Shown here piece by piece: positions 61,701-64,000 of a stretch of DNA of 64,000 nucleotides. The notes under the pieces were generated by a model. It had not been told where the DNA came from and did no database searches. It saw only the letters and a program-made list of their open reading frames with translations. Within the stretch, counting starts at the first letter, position 1, and each line of letters starts with the position of its first letter. The DNA is taken from positions 124,001 through 188,000 of the forward strand of contig NZ_FOIJ01000009.1 in assembly GCF_900111745.1 (NCBI RefSeq), written 5' to 3'. The DNA is from Stigmatella erecta. Lineage in GTDB: Bacteria; Myxococcota; Myxococcia; Myxococcales; Myxococcaceae. A program made the translations under genes and the position numbers.

Positions 61701-64000
61701 CGTGGCCGAGTCGCTCGCGGAGGAGCCTAGAGCAGTGCCGGGCGCCCCTGTCGCGAAGCCGGCGCCCGTCACCCCCATGGCCCCGGAGTCCATCGCCATC
61801 GTGGGGCTCGGCTGCCGCTTCCCGGGTGGCGCGAAGGACCCAGAGTCCTACTGGCAGCTTCTCGAGGGCGGCGTGGATGCGGTGAAGGAGATTCCCGCCT
61901 CGAGGTGGCCTGGAGGGCGGCCGCCCGTGCTCGCCGGTGCGCGGTGGGCGGCGCTGTTGGATGCGGTGGACGGCTTCGATGCGGGGTTCTTCGGCGTCTC
62001 ACCGCGTGAAGCGGCGGGGCTCGATCCGCAGCACCGCCTGCTGCTCGAAGTCGCCTGGGAGGCGCTCGAACACGGGCACCAGGTTCCAGACCGGCTCGTG
62101 GGCAGCAAGACCGGCGTCTTCGTCGGCATCATGAGCCAGGACTACAACCTGCGGACGCTCGCGCTACCGGCGAACCAGCTCGACATCTATTCCAGCACCG
62201 GCAACGGGCACGCGTTCGCGGCGGGGCGCATCTCCTACCTGCTTGGGCTGCAGGGCCCCTGCCTCTCGGTGGACACGGCGTGTTCCTCGTCGCTCGTGGC
62301 GCTGCACCTGGCGTGTCAGAGCCTGCGCAGCGGCGAGAGCGACCTCGCGCTCGCGGGAGGCGTGAACCTCATCCTGTCGCCACTATCAATGGAGGTGGTT
62401 GCGCGTACGCAGGCGCTATCGCCGGACGGCCGCTGCCGCGCGTTCGACGCGCGCGCGAACGGCTTCGTGCGCGGCGAGGGCTGCGGGGTGGTGGTCCTCA
62501 AGCGGCTCTCGGATGCTGTGCGCGACGGGGACCGTATCTGGGCGGTGGTGAAGGGCTCGGCGGTGAATCAGGACGGGCAGTCCAGCGGCCTCACGGCGCC
62601 GAACGGGCGCGCTCAGGAGTCTCTCCTGCGCACGGCACTGGAGGGTGCGGGCGTGAAGCCGGAGCAGGTGGGGTACGTGGAGGCTCACGGAACCGGCACG
62701 TCGCTCGGCGACCCCATCGAGTTCGAGGCCCTTGCCAACGTGTTCGGAGGGGCGCGGAGCGATGGCTCGGTCTGTGCCATCGGCTCGGTGAAGACGAACA
62801 TCGGGCACCTTGAAGCCGCGGCGGGAATGGCAGGGCTCATCAAGGCGGTGCTCGCGCTGCAGCACGAAGCGATTCCGAAGCAATTGCACTTCGAGGCGCT
62901 CAATCCGCGGATGACCCTGGAGGGTACTCCGTTCTCCATCGCCTCCGCGCCGCGTGCATGGCGGAAGGGGACGCAGCCTAGAGTCGCGGGGGTGAGCTCG
63001 TTCGGCTTGAGCGGTACGAACGCGCACGTGCTGCTCGAGGAGCCGCCGTTGCAAACGCACGCGGCGGATGCCGCGGTCCACGACGGTGCGCTCTTGCTGC
63101 CGCTCTCCGCGAAGAGTGAGGCGGCACTGCGCGAACGGGCGCTCGCGTTCGCACGCCACGTCTCGGGCGCGGACCGCGCGAGGCTTCGCGACATTTGCGC
63201 TACGGCGGGGGGGCGGCGCAGTCACCACACGCACCGCTTCGCGGCCGTTGGCACGAGCGCGGGAGAGCTGAGTGAACGTCTCGAGGCGCTTGCGCGAGGC
63301 GAGTTGCGCCCGGGATGCACGCGTGGAGACAGCGCACTCGCGGGACGTGGGCGCGTGTTCGTGTTCCCGGGGCAGGGGAGTCAGTGGATTGGGATGGGGC
63401 GCCGGTTGATGGCGGAGGCTCCCTTCCGTGACGCGCTCTCGCGCTGCGCCGAGGCACTCCGGCCGCACGTGGGATGGGATCTCCTCGAGGTGCTTGCGTC
63501 CGAGGGGTTGCCTGCGCTGTTGGAGCGCGTCGAGGTGGTGCAGCCGCTGCTCTTCGCGATGCAAGTGTCCCTGGCGGCGCAGTGGCGCGCGTGGGGCCTG
63601 ACGCCGGATGCAGTGGTGGGCCACAGCATGGGCGAGGTCGCCGCCGCGCACGTGGCGGGCGCGCTCTCGCTGGAGGACGCGGCGAGCGTCATCTGCCTGC
63701 GCAGCGCGGCGGTCGCAACCGTCGAGGGCCAGGGCGGCATGGCGCTGGTCGAGCTGTCGCGAGAGCAACTCGGCCAGCGGCTGAAGGGCCAGGAGTCACT
63801 CCTCGCGGTCGCAGCCCAGAACGGACCGAGGTCGAGCGTCGTCTCGGGCGATGTGATGGCGCTGGAGGCGCTGCTCGAGCGCCTCGAGGCGGAGGGCATC
63901 TTCTGCCGCCGGGTGAAGGTGACGTACGCGTCACACAGTCCTCAGATGGAGCCGCTCACGCCCGTGCTGCTCGCAAGCCTCCGCGGCCTTCAGCCGATGC
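49705..64000 (+). CDS. Giant PKS, ACP-KS-AT-AT-DH-KR-ACP-KS-AT-DH-KR-ACP-KS-AT... (runs off window)
   Basis: One uninterrupted frame from ATG 49705 to the window end, at least 4765 residues. The start overlaps the reductase stop (ATGA); an in-frame ATG at 49726 is the alternative. The protein begins with an ACP rather than a docking helix, and its first module has two AT domains. This ACP-KS-AT-AT order is the split loading arrangement known from myxobacterial pathways such as myxothiazol and stigmatellin, where one AT loads the starter onto the N-terminal ACP. This gene is therefore the likely start of the assembly line although it lies last in the visible operon. Modules 1 and 2 both carry complete DH and KR domains and methylmalonyl-type ATs, so a chain of alpha-methyl conjugated double bonds is expected. 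Module entries give residues. Confidence 0.95.
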   Translation, partial: MSPPVGDMQRPQLEGWLRVQLGALLGVAPDVLDPSARFKTLGLDSARATELVARLSAHLKRALPPTLAWEYPTLERLAAYLTTSPGGGPSVKEPAAEGARASAEDEPIAIVGIGCRFPGGASSPEAYWELLRKGKDAIGEVPPDRWSLPEYFSPDLTVPGKMSTRWGGFLDGVDRFDPHFFGINAREAAQMDPQQRLALELAWEALEDANIVPEALRESPTGVYLGAMWSDYARLASEWQVDPYTATGQDTSILAGRLSYVLGLRGPSLVVNTACSSSLVALHLACQGLRSGEASVALAGGISLILSPLSTVAMSKFGAMAPDGRCKAFDARANGYVRSEGGGVVVLKPLSRALRDGDRIYCVVRGTAINNDGFSNGLTAPSPQAQEAVLREAYARAGVPPEKVHFVEAHGPGTALGDPIEAGALGAVLGAGRVPEHPLRIGSVKTNLGHLEAAAGMAGLAKVALQLQRRSLVKNLHFETPSPHIDFERLKLKVQTEREPWPVTGEVPVAGVSSFGFGGTNAHAVLEAGPSSPATLLAFGAPDAQTLRRRVLELLDAVSALHETEELRGVAKEAGLSLAAGPVRAAFVARGPGEMAELLSARLRDGRTAPVNGTPHVCFLFPGHGAQWVSMGRDLLASSEHFRAGMEACDQLFRPLAGWSLLDELVAPPSRSRLAEVDVVQAVLFAIEVSLASLWRSFGVRADSVVGHSVGEVAAAHVAGILSLEDAVKVIHERGVLTRELAGKGGMVWLALGAQDALALVRELGVELVLGAENGPRSSVLSGGEEALASLLAVLASRGIRGGRVNIAFASHSPQMDVLLARFEERLAGIRPRQSRVEMVSTVTGAVLAGPECDAAYWARNLRQQVRFSAAIGAVLKRPGALCVEVSPHATLERLVQENSPRGASTPVFASFRRGEDALGGLLSTLGALYERGVSPDWEGVYPGVRAQPLPEALRVRRPDVDAPAGPAVVLPLSAKSPGSLRTLAQRLREFLRLPEGGSPVDLAFTAGLKRTHHELRVAVTGSTRGELADALEAWFAAGEDPPKPPLGRRPRVAFVFPGQGSQWAGMAVRLMQEEAVFRDALHRCDAAILKVAGWSLLEELRVPEQTSRLTGDVEVIQPALFSVQVALAAQWRAWGVEPAAVVGHSMGEVGAAHVAGVLSLEDAVRIICVRSRLAKRTSGHGAMALVELSADALGTYLAPVVDKVSVAAVNGPSTTLLSGEAEAVDALLVTLEAQGVFCRRVKVDYASHSPQMDALREDMLGELNSVRAQAGAVPIRSTVTGAWTDGREMSGAYWFDNIRMPVQFYPAVRALVEEGFDALVELSPHPVLVPALEQSVRHLGSPARVLASLRRGQDERSELLAGVAALYARGVDVAFERLSPPGARAVPLPTYPWDKARYWLEPATEEAGPVRALHGRRVQSPGRDAHFVCPVGVEHQPYLADHRVFGDVVVPGAFYVTALVSAATEVLAGAEVTLEQVEIPRALPLAGGRSERLHLLLTPDEAGAAHEASASTAGVDPEEPWRRHARGRLTQGRALGHGESLAAVQARCRRAADPERFYADLADRGIELHPRFQGIGQLWIAEGQALARLEPDAELGIRVALLHPAELDACIQTLIAAAPGLEAGKAFVPFALERLTVSTGAGRPAFCHAVVRTNSGEACLGDLCVFDEAGRVIAEVEGLQLKQAVRERFGAAQEAAETEMALEAAWLRQDRAQATAHAPGRWVLCADDAGPADALAQTLRSHGAEVLRLPLSGRDGAAVLEGTLRGVVVMAGHSSDVQAFGSAVAWIRAMARAARRDPPRLYLVTRATQQAPGDEVVLPELAVLWGLGRTVAYEHPELRCARVDLPASPLEREADALAAELLSGDVEEEIALRATGRHVGRLMRISRRVLPPPVLAGDGTYLVTGGLGGLGLLAARWLVENGARQLALVGRNRSPTAQQLDALRALEQEGAIVHLLSCDVSDATQVERLLADIAQQLPPLKGVIHAAGMLEDALLVDQDAELYRRVAAAKVLGAYHLHRFTRGLALDFFVLYSSVTSVLGSPGQANYAAANASLDALARHRRTLGLPALSINWGPFAGVGLAAAQENRGARLASRGLRSYSADEGMALLGRALGVRGAQAIVADLDERQWMEFYPQAAGSPWLQGLLAPRRARPSAKPARAVLQQRLAAAEPSKRPALLEEWLRELLAQVLRIESRSIESDAPFKTLGLDSLAGLELRNRLEAALGQRLPATLVWTYPHLGALAGYLSTRVEVELAASVDATAGRTAALLASGAPAGQQGADGIAIIGMGCRFPGGGVDPEAYWRALSQGVDAVKPLPPSRWPSGRMPLAPGGQYAALLDDVEGFDAAFFGISSREAAAMDPQQRLLLEVAWEALEDAHQLPERLVGSKTGVFVGLMNDDYNLEGLALAPQERDVYSTTGNGHSFAAGRLSYALGLQGPSLSVDTACSSSAVAVHLACQSLKSGESALAIAGGVNLILSPHSMDMVARTQALSPDGRCRTFDARANGFVRGEGCGVLVLKRLEDALADGDPICAVIRGSAVNQDGRSTGLTVPNVLSQRALLQEALRSARVAPSEVGYVEAHGTGTSLGDPIEFEALKDVLGQPRAGGQPCVLGSVKTNIGHLESAAGVAGIIKAVLALKHGVLPRHLHFQALNPRMSLDGTPFVIPTEEFRWPAGEKRRIAGVSSFGLSGTNAHLILEEAPRSAAEPSQAGSPAAYLLALSGRSPAALTALAARYARHLEAAPAADVCFTAATKRTHHAHRLAVAGRTPEELRQRLEALAAGESPAFCSRSPVERPQGLRVWVFPGQGSQWAGMGRQLLEREPAFRSALEATARAIQPLTGWDAVELLRAPDLAAQLERVEVVQPLLFAMQVALAAQWRAWGVEPDAVLGHSMGEVAAAHVAGAISLEDAARIICVRSAAVATVQGQGGMALVELGREEAEARLRGYEDRLAVAADNGPRTSVLSGDLRALEEVLAGLERDGVFCRKVKVTYGSHSPQMDALKAPLLAQLTDVTPQRAQVMMISSVTGRRVAGEELTAAYWVNNLREPVCFWGAVQSLAREGCASFLEVSPHPVLLPAIREGLSSLGVEAADLPTLRRDDDESVSMLATLGAAYALGQPVRLEALFREGAKPAPLPGYPWDRKRFWWSAPRVSDRVEDAAVEPGSALHGRRVSSPGREVLFVSSVGTALQQYLGEHHVHGQLIVPGAYHLAAVMSAAADAFGATALTLEQTELPSPLLLEEGDTARLHVLLTPAAHGSAHTFSTASTASDTFHTHARGEISAGAQLGASEPLEAVRARCTEEAQTEQWYEELRSRGIALGPSLQSVRQMWRAPGEALGRIELAVPSSRGSLLHPLELDGCLQTLVAAAPSLPAGQAFIPFALERLRFFGRGEGPRFCHAALRSVSEEACVGNLRVFDEAGELVLEVDGLQLKRADPAALRNDARAWQQWAWEVGWEQASLPAARTRGGRYWLHGDGAELTADVQRALEAAGAHVERLDAAASAGRLRREAEGLSGAVVVLSGAEGTYAAAYATALDWMQALCGAELRDVPRLWVVTQGTQQVRPNDAVRPDGAVAWGLARTVAYEHSELHCTRLDVEGRPGDGEHVAREVLAAGPDEEVALREGARFVGRLRRVRRSGTTRTWHIDPAGVYLVTGGLGGLGLEAARWLVARGAHNLVLLGREGARTPEQKQAVSALGAQVEVACVDVADEVELARLLERLGERLRGVVHAAGVIDDALLETQDAARFERVARPKVQGVRLLDQLTRRHALDFFVAYSSVASVLGSPGQSNYAAANAYVDAVCLGRRAQGLPAVSINWGPFSGVGLAAAEEQRGRRLAARGLRSFGPEEGTALLDGVLGSVQGQLALMDIDGRQWREFYPQVAASRRLEALFQGTAQASWTPSTQGASMLLPSLRRAQVGQRPALVEQFVREQLGQVLRHDDVRAIERSAPLRSLGLDSLMALELRNRLEAGLGFKLPATVAFSVPHLAGLVEHLLGRVAESLAEEPRAVPGAPVAKPAPVTPMAPESIAIVGLGCRFPGGAKDPESYWQLLEGGVDAVKEIPASRWPGGRPPVLAGARWAALLDAVDGFDAGFFGVSPREAAGLDPQHRLLLEVAWEALEHGHQVPDRLVGSKTGVFVGIMSQDYNLRTLALPANQLDIYSSTGNGHAFAAGRISYLLGLQGPCLSVDTACSSSLVALHLACQSLRSGESDLALAGGVNLILSPLSMEVVARTQALSPDGRCRAFDARANGFVRGEGCGVVVLKRLSDAVRDGDRIWAVVKGSAVNQDGQSSGLTAPNGRAQESLLRTALEGAGVKPEQVGYVEAHGTGTSLGDPIEFEALANVFGGARSDGSVCAIGSVKTNIGHLEAAAGMAGLIKAVLALQHEAIPKQLHFEALNPRMTLEGTPFSIASAPRAWRKGTQPRVAGVSSFGLSGTNAHVLLEEPPLQTHAADAAVHDGALLLPLSAKSEAALRERALAFARHVSGADRARLRDICATAGGRRSHHTHRFAAVGTSAGELSERLEALARGELRPGCTRGDSALAGRGRVFVFPGQGSQWIGMGRRLMAEAPFRDALSRCAEALRPHVGWDLLEVLASEGLPALLERVEVVQPLLFAMQVSLAAQWRAWGLTPDAVVGHSMGEVAAAHVAGALSLEDAASVICLRSAAVATVEGQGGMALVELSREQLGQRLKGQESLLAVAAQNGPRSSVVSGDVMALEALLERLEAEGIFCRRVKVTYASHSPQMEPLTPVLLASLRGLQPM
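49732..49950 (+). other. N-terminal loading ACP of the giant PKS
   Basis: Residues about 10-82 form an acyl carrier protein with phosphopantetheine Ser45 in LGLDSARATEL and the usual second helix, ending at PTLERLAAYL. Its place before the first KS, without its own AT, marks it as the starter carrier of a split loading module. Confidence 0.85.
50020..56460 (+). other. Module 1 of the giant PKS: KS-AT-AT-DH-KR-ACP
   Basis: KS (106-535): Cys275 (NTACSSS), His410 in HGPGT, NLGHLE. First AT (613-930): Ser709 in GHSVGE; specificity FASH (809-812); its GQGSQ block is GHGAQ. Second AT (1053-1370): Ser1146 in GHSMGE; YASH (1246-1249), methylmalonyl type. DH: His1443 in HRVFGDVVVP and Asp1609 in ELDACIQ, intact. 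KR: GGLGGLG near 1905, stereo-motif LED, Tyr2048. ACP: Ser2212. One AT should load the starter on the N-terminal ACP and the other should load the extender; by analogy the more divergent first AT is the loader. Confidence 0.87.
56551..61710 (+). other. Module 2 of the giant PKS: KS-AT-DH-KR-ACP
   Basis: KS (2286-2700): Cys2448, EAHGTGT, NIGHLE. AT (2802-3119): Ser2894 in GHSMGE; specificity YGSH (from Tyr2994), a one-residue variant of methylmalonyl YASH. DH: His3198 in HHVHGQLIVP and Asp3360 in ELDGCLQ, intact. KR: GGLGGLG near 3655, stereo-motif IDD (B-type), Tyr3793 in SNYAAAN. ACP: Ser3960 in LGLDSLM. Expected product: one alpha-substituted, probably methylated, trans double bond. Confidence 0.88.
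61786..64000 (+). other. Module 3 of the giant PKS: KS-AT (cut by window end)
   Basis: KS (4029-4450): Cys4193, EAHGTGT, NIGHLE all intact. AT (from 4551): FPGQGSQW, Ser4641 in GHSMGE and YASH (4741-4744), methylmalonyl type. The window ends inside the AT, so its reductive domains are unknown. Confidence 0.9.

Overview
The window reads as chromosome of a high-GC delta-proteobacterium of the myxobacteria, most likely the Cystobacter/Stigmatella/Archangium side. The grounds are three adjacent bactofilin genes followed by a ParB-like gene (the bacN-bacO-bacP-padC arrangement described in Myxococcus xanthus), an oxidosqualene-type cyclase beside a squalene synthase (sterol synthesis is known in Stigmatella), TPR/AIM24 and hybrid kinase proteins, and a very large PKS/NRPS operon. 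The taxon is an inference; no rRNA is present.

Region 1, bases 1-24281, looks like ordinary backbone. It holds the end of a squalene synthase, an oxidosqualene cyclase and an MMPL/RND exporter (1-4982). Next come a lipoprotein and an OmpA-type outer-membrane protein on the minus strand, and a divergent hybrid sensor kinase (4985-11423). A TPR protein and a lipase-like hydrolase follow. Then come bacN, bacO, bacP, padC, pyrE and a lipoprotein (14249-17793). LOG, rhomboid and nadB genes lie on the minus strand. A lytic transglycosylase, a TPR-AIM24 protein, pgsA and a tRNA-Gly(GCC) with a strong terminator complete the region.

Region 2, 24282-24587, is a 306-bp leader with a palindrome, a possible promoter and a good ribosome binding site. 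Region 3, 24588 to beyond 64000, is one plus-strand operon of seven genes, almost all translationally coupled: KS-AT(dead)-ACP; Cy-A-PCP; KS-AT-KR-ACP; KS-AT(dead)-ACP-KS-AT-DH-KR-ACP; KS-AT-DH(degenerate)-ACP-TE; a medium-chain reductase distantly like crotonyl-CoA carboxylase/reductase; and a giant PKS, ACP-KS-AT-AT-DH-KR-ACP-KS-AT-DH-KR-ACP-KS-AT..., which runs off the window.

Proposed logic (inference): synthesis starts on the last gene, whose ACP-KS-AT-AT layout is a known myxobacterial split loading module. It would build an alpha-methyl-branched unsaturated chain from methylmalonyl-type units. The chain then passes, possibly through further modules right of the window, to the first gene, whose ketosynthase lacks one catalytic histidine and whose AT is dead. 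From there it goes to the NRPS, which should add cysteine and close a thiazoline, then through the remaining PKS modules to the thioesterase fused to the fifth gene. Gene order would therefore not match synthesis order. The oddest points are two truncated AT remnants (24588 gene and first module of 35289 gene), one AT with an unusual VAGH specificity motif near a CCR-like reductase, several damaged reductive domains, and a terminal module with a DH-like domain that lacks its catalytic histidine. I do not recognise the product.
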